Origin: Acidobacteriota bacterium
Lineage (GTDB): Bacteria > Acidobacteriota > Terriglobia > Bryobacterales > Bryobacteraceae
Direction: 5' to 3'
DNA: 34,069 bases
Assembly: GCA_005808865.1 (NCBI GenBank)
Contig: SYKU01000297.1
Coordinates: forward strand, 1 to 34,069
Positions 1-7,656 of the stretch are shown piece after piece. The notes under the pieces are model-generated. The model did no database searches. It was not told the DNA's origin and saw nothing but the letters and a program-made list of their open reading frames with translations. A program made the position numbers and the translations under genes. Position 1 is the first letter of the stretch; each line of letters begins with the position of its first letter.

Positions 1-93
1 CAAACGGTGCTCCGTCTTGCCTTGGCGGGTCCATCCCTCTAAGGTCTTCATCTCTTCGTCGCTGAGCTGAAATTTCGCGGACTTTCGGCGCAT
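1..93 (-). CDS. IS630-family transposase, N-terminal fragment (runs off the window)
   Basis: The first 31 codons of a minus-strand reading frame begin at the ATG at 91-93 and leave the window at base 1. The peptide reads MRRKSAKFQLSDEEMKTLEG, then a tryptophan and a basic stretch with RQGKTEHRL. An opening of the type 'L-S-x-E-E-x-x-x-L-E-x-x-x-R-x-G-K-T-x-x-R-L' is typical of the helix-turn-helix start of IS630/Tc1-like DDE transposases. The start codon lies about 45 bp inside a presumed element end, which fits the compact layout of this family. The catalytic domain is outside the window, so activity cannot be judged. Family assignment rests on this short N-terminus only. Confidence 0.6.
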   Translation of the reverse strand, partial: MRRKSAKFQLSDEEMKTLEGWTRQGKTEHRL

Positions 94-137
94 GACTCAA
101 CATACAGTAGTACCAGAACTAATGCAACTAGACACTA
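1..137 (-). mobile_element. End of an IS630-like insertion sequence
   Basis: The transposase start at 93 and the break in the propeller gene at about 136 define one end of an insertion sequence. IS630 elements insert at TA dinucleotides and duplicate them. A TA lies at 136-137, exactly where the interrupted protein stops matching its family, and another lies at 129-130. The terminal inverted repeat would lie in about 94-135. The other end is outside the window, so neither repeat pairing nor the TA duplication can be confirmed. Confidence 0.5.
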
Positions 138-438
138 GCCCATGATTTGAGGCCAACCAGACGTAACCATCGCCCGGCGCAAGCACGGCAGCAAACGTCT
201 CCTCGGGGATCCCATCGGGCGCGCCCCATCGGGTGATGGATAGCCTCGCCAGTCGATCTTCCGGGGCGATCGAAAAGACAGGCTGAGATGTGGCGATACA
301 GATGTAGAGCGCGGAGAAGAATCCAAACGAGCCTTTAGCTCCAATCGGAGGTACTCTCGAGGCGCAGAAAGGCACGAGTGACTTATCGGCCCAAGCGCGA
401 TCAATCTTTAGCCCGATCCGATAGCGCGCCCGATCCAC
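138..438 (-). pseudogene. Two-component regulator propeller (Reg_prop) sensor protein, 5' fragment cut by an IS
   Basis: A minus-strand frame opens at about 438 (ATG) or 375 (GTG). It encodes a hydrophobic export segment (GSFGFFSALYICIATSQPVF) and then TRWGAPDGIPEETFAAVLAP, GDGYVWLASNHGL. The pattern 'W-x-x-x-D-G-[IL]-P-x-x-x-[VF]-x-A-[IV]-x-x-x-x-D-G-Y-[VL]-W-[IL]-[AG]-[ST]-x-x-G-L' is the first blade of ligand-sensing beta-propellers that precede Y_Y_Y and histidine-kinase or LytTR output domains. The family match ends at the Gly-Leu next to the TA at 136-137. After that the frame runs into IS sequence and stops about 13 codons later. The original gene probably encoded a large membrane sensor; what is left is about 100 residues. 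It begins inside the 3' end of the upstream hydrolase gene. Confidence 0.55.
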
Positions 439-1487
439 TCGTATGCCGCTTGGCGCTCGGCATCCGGAAAATCATGTTCGCAGTCCGGGTGCGAGACGTG
501 CAGACCGGCTCCTGCCCCAAACAACTCATACACACCCCGCGCCGCTGCCACAATACGATCCACGCTCGCCGCGCGGAAATTCGCGTCGCGCAATGGTGCG
601 TTGACGAACAACGGCCGCGGTGCCAACGCGGCAATTAATTCGTAGAAGTCAAACGGAACCCTTTCCGGATGCCCAAAGTGTTCGCGCAGTCGCATCATGT
701 ACCTTGGCTGCACCCAACCTTTAATGTTTCCGCCGTAGTAGTCCAGAAAGGAATCAAATCCACAGCTCGAAACAATCACCCGGATCCGCTTGTCATGTAC
801 GGCGGTGTAAATCGCGTTATGTCCGCCCAGCGAATGCCCAATCGCTCCATACGCCCCTCGGTTGACATAGCGCAATCCGTCCAAAATATCCAGCGCCCGC
901 ACGTTATCCCAGATCGCCTTCATCGTTCCGCTGGCGTACCCGAGCTTATCCAGATCCGGCTGGTAATCCGCCAACTGCACATAGCTGGGTGAGATGGTGA
1001 CGTAGCCCCGTTGCGTTAACTCCGCCGCATATTGCCGGTTCGGCCGCCCGCCAAGCCCAACGACGACTTTGTAGCCCGCCACGTTATCGGTCGGGTGAAG
1101 GCACAAGACCGCGGGAGCTTTCTTCCCAGCCAGAGCCGTTTTGGGAACACAAAGAAACGCCGATGTTCGCGAACCCGGTTCAGAGGTGTAGGAGATCGAT
1201 CGCCGGACATAGCTGCCCATGTCGGTTTCGTCATGTACCGTCACCGCGAGCGGACAGCGTTTGGCTCGGCCCGGGAGTGGCCCGGTGATCTGGTGCATAC
1301 CCGCCAAGGCCTCCCGGCGGCGGGATTCCCATTCCTCAGGGGTGCGGGCGACTCGGACCGACCCAAAAGGTCCGCGCACCTCCAATAGGTTCACCCGGCT
1401 CAGTCCGCGAATGGGCGGGATCGCGGGAGTCGCCTGCGCTCCCGTGATCATCGAAATTCCGGTCAGGAACAGTCGCCGATTCATCAT
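408..1487 (-). CDS. Secreted alpha/beta hydrolase (dienelactone-hydrolase/acetyl-xylan-esterase-like)
   Basis: The 359-residue protein starts with MMNRRLFLTGISMITGAQAT, a short Sec- or lipoprotein-like export signal, so it probably acts in the periplasm or outside. An alpha/beta-hydrolase fold follows: a strand with APAVLCLHPT around residue 125-133 (oxyanion region), the nucleophile elbow GHSLGGH with Ser219, and a C-terminal CEHDF carrying the likely catalytic His. The spacing fits the BAAT/dienelactone-hydrolase superfamily that cleaves ester bonds; the substrate cannot be read from sequence. The start at 1487 follows directly on an upstream TAA (TAAATG). Met2 at 1484 is an equally possible start. 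The 3' end overlaps the opening of the broken propeller gene. A carbohydrate esterase role is only a guess. Confidence 0.85.
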   Translation of the reverse strand: MMNRRLFLTGISMITGAQATPAIPPIRGLSRVNLLEVRGPFGSVRVARTPEEWESRRREALAGMHQITGPLPGRAKRCPLAVTVHDETDMGSYVRRSISYTSEPGSRTSAFLCVPKTALAGKKAPAVLCLHPTDNVAGYKVVVGLGGRPNRQYAAELTQRGYVTISPSYVQLADYQPDLDKLGYASGTMKAIWDNVRALDILDGLRYVNRGAYGAIGHSLGGHNAIYTAVHDKRIRVIVSSCGFDSFLDYYGGNIKGWVQPRYMMRLREHFGHPERVPFDFYELIAALAPRPLFVNAPLRDANFRAASVDRIVAAARGVYELFGAGAGLHVSHPDCEHDFPDAERQAAYEWIGRAIGSG

Positions 1488-1994
1488 TTAGGACTTCGCT
1501 TCGGCGTACTCTTCCATCGGCGGTTGAGGCATGTGTCACGTGCCTTCCGTACCTTACCCACCTTACCCATGCCTCCTTTGCCTATGCGCCCAAGGAGATG
1601 GTACTGTCCGAATTTGTCGTCTGACTGGAGCGGCATCCGAGTGTCAGAGTTTAGTGTAGCCGATCACTCGCCTGTTGCAACCGGACAAATCGACTTTAAC
1701 TCGGATTTCCGTTTGCCCGCGCCACGCTCTCTTGAGGAAGCACCGGTAACTCGACGCTTGAGGGACAGCCCGCCCGGCCCGAGCCATCTTCAACTCTGGA
1801 CCGCGATTCCGGCACAATGGCATTTGCGCGCGCCGAATATGAAGGCCCTGGGCCGGGGCGCACCCAAACGTCCATTGAATTATTTTTCGTGTTGATTTAT
1901 AAAGCCTTACGTCCATCCCTGCCCAACACGCCAACCGCCTACGTGTACAATCCACAATCAGGGTGGTTAGTTCCGTCCATCAACCACTGGGGCC
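1488..1994. other. Intergenic stretch without a supportable gene
   Basis: Open frames here are short, overlap on opposite strands and match no family I recognise. A 14-codon minus-strand frame (1489-1533, MPQPPMEEYAEAKS) ends in the TAA that abuts the hydrolase start, with a stop just before its ATG. It could be a leader peptide or chance. Around 1555-1575 there is a GGTAAGGT-type double repeat on the minus strand. Nothing else is visible. Confidence 0.5.
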
Positions 1995-2690
1995 GGCGAA
2001 AACACAGATTTGATTTTCTGCGTCACCCACCTTATAACTCTATGGCAAATAGTCACTTAAAGCTGATCCTCTGGACGCGACGCGATTTCCGGCGCCTTGT
2101 TCCATCCCGTGCTCCGCGTTGCGGTTACTGCTACCCGCACCCCGGATGCCATTCCAGTGGCGAAAACACGAATTTAGTTCTCTGCGTCACCCGTCCTGCT
2201 AATCCTTTGACAAATAGTTACTTAAATCTGATCCTCCGGACGCGACACGAATTTCCGGCGCCTTTTTCCATCCCGTGCTCCGCGTTGCGGTTACGGCAGC
2301 CCGCACCCCGGAAGCCGTTCCAGCGGCGAAAACACGAATTTAATTCTCTGCGTCACCCCCTGCTAACCCAATGACAAATAGTTACTTAAAGCTGATCCTC
2401 CGGACGCGACACGAATCTCCGGCGCCTTTTTCCATCCCGGGCTCCGCGTTGCGGTTACGGCAGCCCGCACCCCGGAAGTCGTTCCAGCGGCGAAAACACA
2501 GATTTGATTTTCTGCGTCACCCCCCTGCTAACCCTCTGACAATCAGCCGCTTGAAGCCCGATCTCCCGGGCGCGATCCGAGTTTCCGGCGCCTTTCCCTG
2601 TCCCGAACCAGGCGGCGGCTTTACCCCGCCTTTGTACCCTCCAAACTCGCTCCGGCAACAAAAAACACAATTCAACGTTCTGCGTCACGC
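1995..2690. repeat. Tandem repeat array, ~165-bp unit, four full copies plus a partial
   Basis: Unit starts are at about 1995, 2159, 2325, 2489 and 2654, giving lengths of 164, 166, 164 and about 165 bp. Every copy opens with GGCGAAAACAC (GGCAACAAAAAACAC in the last), followed by a T-rich stretch and CTGCGTCAC. Each full copy then has a CTAACC-like motif, an AGTTACTTAAA-GCTGATC block (diverged in copy 4), CCGG-CGCGA, TTTCCGGCGCCTTT, and in copies 1-3 a GCTCCGCGTTGCGGTTAC block. Copies 2 and 3 are nearly identical; copies 1, 4 and 5 are more worn. Because the lengths are not all multiples of three, the open frame running through the array is not a conserved protein repeat. The array ends about 90 bp before the promoter of the DUF1549 operon. 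Confidence 0.85.
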
Positions 2691-2730
2691 CGATTCCCAG
2701 CCTCCATCGACGCCGGCGTTGGCGAAAATA

Positions 2731-2747
2731 TTCGCGAAATTCGCGAA
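2731..2747 (+). promoter_or_regulatory. Paired palindromes TTCGCGAA, possible operator
   Basis: Two copies of the perfect 8-bp palindrome TTCGCGAA lie at 2731-2738 and 2740-2747. They are one base apart and about 35-45 bp upstream of the -10 hexamer of the DUF1549 operon. Closely spaced identical palindromes in this position fit a transcription-factor site, but no regulator gene is adjacent and chance in GC-rich DNA is possible. Confidence 0.35.
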
Positions 2748-2778
2748 AGTTCTTCAACCGCCGAAGACCTTTTTGTTG

Positions 2779-2784
2779 TATAAT
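2779..2784 (+). promoter_or_regulatory. -10 element TATAAT of the DUF1549/DUF1501 operon
   Basis: A perfect TATAAT stands 34 bp before the DUF1549 ATG, leaving a leader of about 27 nt that contains the ribosome-binding site AAGGAGG (around 2801-2807). No good -35 is seen at the expected place (2756-2761), so an activator may be needed. Confidence 0.5.
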
Positions 2785-2817
2785 CTTGACAGTGTAAAGC
2801 AAGGAGGAGCTCTAAAC

Positions 2818-4665
2818 ATGAGCCCAGCCGTATCCGCAGCCATTTGTACGCTTACCTCTGCCGCCCTGATGCTGGGTGCCGGGAATCCGCCCAAAAAGGC
2901 GCAACCCGAGTCCATGCCTGCCGAGGCTTTCGCCGAAGCCCACGCCCCTCTTTTCCAGCCGCCGCCTTCGAAGGACGCTGGCGCGCTCACCGAGAAGATC
3001 GCGCCATCCACGCCGGGAGGGAAGCCTGCGGCGCGCGCGGCGCGCCGCAACTTCATCGACGAACACATCTTCGGCAAGATGGAGCGCGACGGCGTCCCCT
3101 ACGCGGCGCAATCGACCGACTTCGAATTTCTGCGCCGTGTCTCGCTCGATCTCACGGGCCGCATACCTTCCGCCGAAGAAGTTCGCTCGTTTACGTCCGA
3201 TCCGGATCCGGCTAAGCGCGACAAACTCGTGGACCGCCTGCTCAAGAGCGAAGAGTTCGTCGACAGGTGGGCATACTATTTCATGGATCTGTTCCGCGCC
3301 AATGGAAAAATGGGCCGCGGCCAGAACCTGTTCCACTATTGGATGAAAGAGAACCTGCGTGTCGACCGCCCCTATGATGACGTGGCCCGGTCCATGATCG
3401 CGGCCTCCGCGAAAAGTAATCACGTGGTGGCGGCGTCGAATGTGATCGCGCGTGAGCATGTGCAGGGCAAGCCGCAGCCAGACGATGGGAAAGACTGGGG
3501 CATGGTTCACCAGCTCGATACTCACGACGAGTTGAACGTGCTCTACGGCAGGACGTTCCTGGGCGTGAACCTTTCCTGCGTTTCGTGCCATGACGGCAAG
3601 GGTCACCTCGAAAAGGTCAATGTTTGGCTGAGCCGGCAGAAGCGGTCGCAATTTTTCCAGAATTCTGCTTTCATGGGCAATTCGCGCTACCTGATGTATT
3701 GGGAAGACGGGAAACCGCAGTCCGGCGAGTTCCTGATCGACGACAACAGCCCCGGCTACGATACCAAGGGCGCGAGCATGATTCGCGTCCCCCGCTTTGG
3801 CGGCCCGAACACTCCCGCTTACATCATGACCGGCGAAAAGCCGAAGGCGGGGGCGGAGCCGCGCGAGGAACTCGGCCGCATGATCACCGCCGATCCTCAG
3901 TTTGCGCGTGCCACGGCGAACATGTTCTGGGCAAGGCTGATGGGCTTCGGAATTGTAGAACCGTTTGATGAATTTGACCTGGCGCGTCAGGATCCGAAGA
4001 ACCTGCCGTCCGGATGGGATTTGCAGCCGTCTCACCCGGAACTGCTGAACGCTCTCGCGAAGGATTTCCGGGCGAACAACTTTAGCCTGCGTACCCTGCT
4101 AGGTACGATTTGCAAGTCGAACGCGTATCAACTGTCGGCTCGTTACAACGGCGAGTGGAAGGATTCGTATACCAAGTATTACGCCCGCAAGTTCGTCCGT
4201 CAGTTGAACGCCGAGGAGATTCACGACGCTATCGCCACGGCCACCAGCCGGCCCGGCTCGTTCGCCTACGGCGGCGAAAAGATGGGTATGGCCATGCAGT
4301 TGAGCGGCCCGGCAGGTGGCGGGGACGTGCGTTACTTCATGCAGACCTTCGGCCAGTCGAACCGCAGCAACCCGGCGCGCAATCCAACCGGATCGCCGCT
4401 CCAGCCTCTCTTGTTGATGCAGTCTTCGGTCGTGAACGATCGCGTTGTGGCAGCGAAGGACAGCCGCGTTCAGCGCTTGCTCGACACTTATAAGAGCGAC
4501 GACAATCGCGTGGTGGAAGAACTTTTCCTCGCCACGCTGAACAGGCCGCCCGCGGAAACGGAAAGCAAGGTGGCGCTCGAAGCGTTGGGAAAGAACCGGA
4601 TTGACGGCGCGCAGAACCTGCAGTGGGCCCTGATCAATCAGGTGGAGTTCGTGTTCAATTACTGA
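2818..4665 (+). CDS. DUF1549/DUF1553 domain secreted protein with a c-type heme motif
   Basis: The reading frame is open from 2371, but that part lies in the tandem repeat. The ATG at 2818 is preceded by a strong AAGGAGG and a -10 box, giving 615 residues. A hydrophobic export segment (AAICTLTSAALMLGAG) opens the protein. The DUF1549 domain begins with NFIDEHIFGKMERDGV and DFEFLRRVSLDLTGRIPSAE, then VDRWAYYFMDLFR. A single heme-attachment motif C254-V-S-C257-H follows in LSCVSCHDG. The C-terminal half is DUF1553-like: RMITADPQFARATANMFWAR, GFGIVEPFDEFD, HPELLNALAKDF, and the end ATLNRPPAETE. Such proteins are common in Planctomycetes, Verrucomicrobia and Acidobacteria and nearly always sit next to a DUF1501 gene, as here. 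They are thought to act in the periplasm on polymers or in redox chemistry; the true function is not established. Confidence 0.9.
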   Translation: MSPAVSAAICTLTSAALMLGAGNPPKKAQPESMPAEAFAEAHAPLFQPPPSKDAGALTEKIAPSTPGGKPAARAARRNFIDEHIFGKMERDGVPYAAQSTDFEFLRRVSLDLTGRIPSAEEVRSFTSDPDPAKRDKLVDRLLKSEEFVDRWAYYFMDLFRANGKMGRGQNLFHYWMKENLRVDRPYDDVARSMIAASAKSNHVVAASNVIAREHVQGKPQPDDGKDWGMVHQLDTHDELNVLYGRTFLGVNLSCVSCHDGKGHLEKVNVWLSRQKRSQFFQNSAFMGNSRYLMYWEDGKPQSGEFLIDDNSPGYDTKGASMIRVPRFGGPNTPAYIMTGEKPKAGAEPREELGRMITADPQFARATANMFWARLMGFGIVEPFDEFDLARQDPKNLPSGWDLQPSHPELLNALAKDFRANNFSLRTLLGTICKSNAYQLSARYNGEWKDSYTKYYARKFVRQLNAEEIHDAIATATSRPGSFAYGGEKMGMAMQLSGPAGGGDVRYFMQTFGQSNRSNPARNPTGSPLQPLLLMQSSVVNDRVVAAKDSRVQRLLDTYKSDDNRVVEELFLATLNRPPAETESKVALEALGKNRIDGAQNLQWALINQVEFVFNY

Positions 4666-4674
4666 GAGGGCGCG

Positions 4675-6075
4675 ATGACATTCAAGACAGTTGGAGAGGT
4701 CACTCAGTCCCGGCGCGATCTTCTGAAGTTTGGCGGTATGGGCTTGCTCGGCGCGTCCGCGGAGGCGGTTTGGCCGCTGCAGGCTGGCGCTACGGAGACG
4801 AAGGCCAAGCCCCGCGGAACCGCGCGCAACGTGCTTTTTTACGAGATATCGGGCGCGATCAGCCACATTGAGGGCTTCGACTTCAAGGAGTCGAAGGGCG
4901 TGCCGAAAGATCTGGATGTACGCAAAGTGCGGAACGATCTGTATCTTTCGAATCTCCTCTTCCCGAAGGTCGCGAAGCAAATGGACAAGGTGGCGATTCT
5001 TCGTTCGATGCTTAGCCACGAAGAAGTCCACTTCCGGGGACAGTATTATCAGCAGGCCGGGCGTCAGTTGAATCTGGCATTCGCGCGGGAGATTCCGTCG
5101 ATTGGTTCGGTCGTTGCGATGGAACTGGAACAACGCCGCCGCCCAACGGATACCTTCCCTGCATACATGTCGTTCTATTTGGAGAAGGGCGCGGCGGGAG
5201 CGCTTTCGACAGGTTTCTTGCCCCCGAGATTCTCCGTCGTGGATATCAATCCGGAGTCCGCGGTGAAAGGCGGGGCGCTCGACCAGAAAGCGGTTGAGCT
5301 GCTTGAAGAGCGCTGGCGGCTGTTACGCGAGCTTCGCGATTCCCGCGCTGTGAAGCCGGCTTCATACGGGCGCGACATGGCGGGCTACGAGGACTACTAT
5401 GAGACAGCCCACAGGCTGTTGACCGACAACCGCTGGCCGGATGCGTTTAAGATCAAGGACGAAGACCGCACACGCTACGGGAACAATCCGGTGGGCATTT
5501 CCTGCATCCTGGCTCGTAATGTTCTTGCCGAAGACGCCGGTACGCACTACATTCATATCTGCCACCCCGGTTGGGATCACCACGTCAAGATCTGGGACAG
5601 GAAGGCGGAGTCGAACCACTACAAATTGTGCGCGGAGTTCGATCCGGCGTTCTCGAGTCTGCTCGAAGATCTCGCCGCCACTCGGTCGAAGACCGATCCC
5701 GCGAAAACGCTGCTCGATGAGACGCTGGTCGTGTGCATGAGCGAATTTGGCCGGACCATCGGTGCCCTCAACAACATGGCGGGCCGCGACCACTACAATA
5801 AGTGCTATCCGGCGCTGTTTGCGGGAGCGGGCGTTAAGGGCGGCCGGAACCTCGGCGCGACGGACGCTGACGGCGGGAAGTGTCTCGATACGGGATGGGA
5901 CCGTCGGGAGCAACCGCGGATGGAGAATATCACGGCGACCATGTTCTCCGCGCTGGGGATCGACTGGAGCAAGGAGATCAGGAATACTCCGTCGAAGCGC
6001 GCCTACGCGTACGTGGACCCGCTCGGTCCGAGCGGCTACATTCCCACGGATGAGATTTCCACGATTTACGGATAG
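4675..6075 (+). CDS. DUF1501 domain protein, Tat-type exported
   Basis: The gene starts 10 bp after the DUF1549 stop, and GAGAGGG lies just upstream of the ATG. The 466-residue product opens with a twin-arginine signal, SRRDLLKFGGMGLLGASAEA (Arg13-Arg14), so it is probably exported folded. The body matches DUF1501, a relative of the alkaline-phosphatase/sulfatase fold: RNVLFYEISGAISHIEGFDF near the N-terminus, then HICHPGWDHHVKIWDRK in the middle, TLVVCMSEFGRTIGALNNMAG and GRDHYNKCYPALFAGAGVKGG. The His/Asp pattern (GWDHH, SEFGRT, GRDHY) corresponds to the metal-site positions of that superfamily. It is the standard partner of DUF1549/1553 proteins; the substrate is unknown. Confidence 0.9.
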   Translation: MTFKTVGEVTQSRRDLLKFGGMGLLGASAEAVWPLQAGATETKAKPRGTARNVLFYEISGAISHIEGFDFKESKGVPKDLDVRKVRNDLYLSNLLFPKVAKQMDKVAILRSMLSHEEVHFRGQYYQQAGRQLNLAFAREIPSIGSVVAMELEQRRRPTDTFPAYMSFYLEKGAAGALSTGFLPPRFSVVDINPESAVKGGALDQKAVELLEERWRLLRELRDSRAVKPASYGRDMAGYEDYYETAHRLLTDNRWPDAFKIKDEDRTRYGNNPVGISCILARNVLAEDAGTHYIHICHPGWDHHVKIWDRKAESNHYKLCAEFDPAFSSLLEDLAATRSKTDPAKTLLDETLVVCMSEFGRTIGALNNMAGRDHYNKCYPALFAGAGVKGGRNLGATDADGGKCLDTGWDRREQPRMENITATMFSALGIDWSKEIRNTPSKRAYAYVDPLGPSGYIPTDEISTIYG

Positions 6076-6853
6076 GCTGGCCGCGTTTTTCCGCGCTGCG
6101 CTGGTCTGCGCTCCCATGCTGTGTGTCGCGGCCGAACCCGGCATGACGTTTATTCCGGGTGGCGAGTACATGCGCGGACGCACGCACAAGCTCCCGGACG
6201 ACGACCTGCAGTGGTATCCCGAAATCATGAAGGACGATCGTCCCGTGAAGCGCATCACGGTCGACGCGTTCTACATCGATACCTACGAAGTCACCAGCGA
6301 GCAGTACGAAGAGTTCGCAAGAGCGACCCGTCATCGAGTTCCCTATCACTGGCCGCAGGGGCGCATTCCTGCGGGATACGCCAGAAAACCGGTTGCGAAC
6401 GTCAGTTGGGAGGATGCGTCGGCGTACGCCAAATGGGCCGGAAAACGATTGCCCACTGAGGCCGAATGGGAACGAGCGGCACGCGGTTTGGCCGAGGGTC
6501 TTAAGTATCCCTGGGGTGACAGGAATCCGGCGAAGACGGACGCCCGGTTCGGCGCCGTGGACGGTCCTGCCGAGACCGGAAAGTTCGCCCCGAATTATTT
6601 CGGACTCTACGATATGGCAGGTAACGTTTGGGAGTGGTGTTCGGATTATTACGAAAAGGACTACTACGCGAGATCGCCGGAAGGCAATCCGAAAGGACCC
6701 GAAAGGGGCGCCTATCGGGTGATCCGGGGTGGATCCTGGGCGGACGTGTCGAAGTACCTGACATGCGCCTATCGAAGTTGGGCGCGCGCGGCCGAGCGAA
6801 GTCCGAACATTGGATTCCGTTGTGTGAAGAGTCTGCGCGCCCGCCCCAGATAG
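6050..6853 (+). CDS. Secreted SUMF1/formylglycine-generating-enzyme-fold protein, probably without FGE activity
   Basis: The ATG at 6050 lies inside the last codons of the DUF1501 gene (26-bp overlap), suggesting translational coupling. The frame is open further upstream but only as a shadow of DUF1501. The 267-residue product has a signal peptide (MRFPRFTDRLAAFFRAALVC to about residue 28), then the FGE-sulfatase domain: GMTFIPGGEYMRG, DAFYIDTYEVTSEQYEEF, PVANVSWEDASAYAKWAGKR, LPTEAEWERAARG, LYDMAGNVWEWCSDYY, RVIRGGSW and NIGFRC. In true formylglycine-generating enzymes two cysteines follow the GGS motif. Here the first is replaced (GGSWADVS) and only one Cys (LTCAYR) remains, so a binding or scaffolding role in the periplasm is more likely than formylglycine formation. 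It may work with the two preceding gene products. Confidence 0.88.
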   Translation: MRFPRFTDRLAAFFRAALVCAPMLCVAAEPGMTFIPGGEYMRGRTHKLPDDDLQWYPEIMKDDRPVKRITVDAFYIDTYEVTSEQYEEFARATRHRVPYHWPQGRIPAGYARKPVANVSWEDASAYAKWAGKRLPTEAEWERAARGLAEGLKYPWGDRNPAKTDARFGAVDGPAETGKFAPNYFGLYDMAGNVWEWCSDYYEKDYYARSPEGNPKGPERGAYRVIRGGSWADVSKYLTCAYRSWARAAERSPNIGFRCVKSLRARPR

Positions 6854-6858
6854 CCAGG

Positions 6859-7656
6859 CTACTTTCCGCGCAGCTTCTTCCAGAACGCGCGAGGCTCGGG
6901 TTCAATTCCCAGCAATTTCAGGTATGGATCCGCTTCGGCCTCGCTTAGTTGATTTGGCAGATCGCGCAATACGGACGCTTCGCGCAGCCGGCAGAAGTGA
7001 TCGATACAGTGCCAGCAGGAGTTGACGTGCCGCTCCATCTGGCCGCGGTTTGACCACGTGGCGCGGCCGTCGATGATGTCGAGGAAAGCTTTCGCCGGAA
7101 GACAATCCGCGGTTCGCGCCTTCAGCGCTTCGCCAATCAAAACGGCGCCGTTGTCCGCCACGACGCTTCGGCGCCACGAACTCATCTTGACTCGAAGCAT
7201 TTCGGCCGCTCGTTCTCTAGCGCGCACGGCGGTATCTGGAGCCATCTTCAGCATTCGCGACGTAGGTTGCTCATCGTAGCTCATCGTTTCAAGCCAGACA
7301 GCCTGTTTCTCCGTGAGGGTCAGAGGCGCAAGAGCTTCCGCCAGAGTCTCCAGATCAAGCGGGCATTCCGCGGGCGGAGTGCCGCGGTCCCGCTCCGCTT
7401 CCCCCAACACGCGCGCACGCAAGGCCAGAAGGAAGTGGCGTTCGGGCGCGGGGTCGAAGGAATCGAACAGACTCGCCGTCGAAGCCCGGAGTGAAACGAG
7501 AATGCGTTCGACGAGGGCGGCATCGTTCTTGCGCGACGGAAAATAATGGCCGATCAGCCAGCCAAGTACTGGAACATAGCGGGAGACGAAATACGCCCAG
7601 CCTTCACGTTTTCCTTCGCGGCAGTCGCGAATCATGTCGTAGCAGGTATAGATCAT
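6859..7656 (-). CDS. Sigma-factor-like protein with a C-terminal anti-sigma-type zinc-binding motif
   Basis: The 265-residue product shows an N-terminal helical region (residues about 1-90) of ECF-sigma-like character. Around residues 112-156 there is a region-4-like helix-turn-helix (LTLTEKQAVWLETMSYDEQP followed by TSRMLKMAPDTAVRARERAA). The C-terminal segment holds H210-x3-C214-x2-C217 (RHVNSCWHCIDHFCRL), the H-x3-C-x2-C layout of zinc-finger anti-sigma domains. Joining the two could give a self-regulated transcription factor or a degenerate sigma that no longer binds polymerase. It ends 5 bp from the convergent SUMF1 gene and its start overlaps the last 4 bp of the radical SAM gene (ATGA), so the two are co-translated. 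Family assignment is from pattern only. Confidence 0.6.
   Translation of the reverse strand: MIYTCYDMIRDCREGKREGWAYFVSRYVPVLGWLIGHYFPSRKNDAALVERILVSLRASTASLFDSFDPAPERHFLLALRARVLGEAERDRGTPPAECPLDLETLAEALAPLTLTEKQAVWLETMSYDEQPTSRMLKMAPDTAVRARERAAEMLRVKMSSWRRSVVADNGAVLIGEALKARTADCLPAKAFLDIIDGRATWSNRGQMERHVNSCWHCIDHFCRLREASVLRDLPNQLSEAEADPYLKLLGIEPEPRAFWKKLRGK

Noticed and set aside
1995-2690. CRISPR-like array
   Set aside because: Period is about 165 bp and the whole unit is repeated with divergence; there are no short identical repeats with unique spacers and no cas genes.
2786-2791. TTGACA as a -35 element for the DUF1549 operon
   Set aside because: The position 17 bp downstream has no -10-like hexamer and would put the start site beyond the ribosome-binding site; TATAAT at 2779-2784 is better.
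2371-2817. N-terminal 149-residue extension of the DUF1549 frame
   Set aside because: It runs through the tandem repeat, has no ribosome-binding site, and a strong AAGGAGG, -10 box and signal peptide point to 2818.
2812-4035. Long minus-strand open frame (407 codons) opposite the DUF1549 gene
   Set aside because: Shadow in GC-rich DNA: low-complexity His/Arg/Val composition and no family motif.
6050-6853. Active formylglycine-generating enzyme
   Set aside because: The first active-site cysteine after GGS is missing and no sulfatase gene is nearby.
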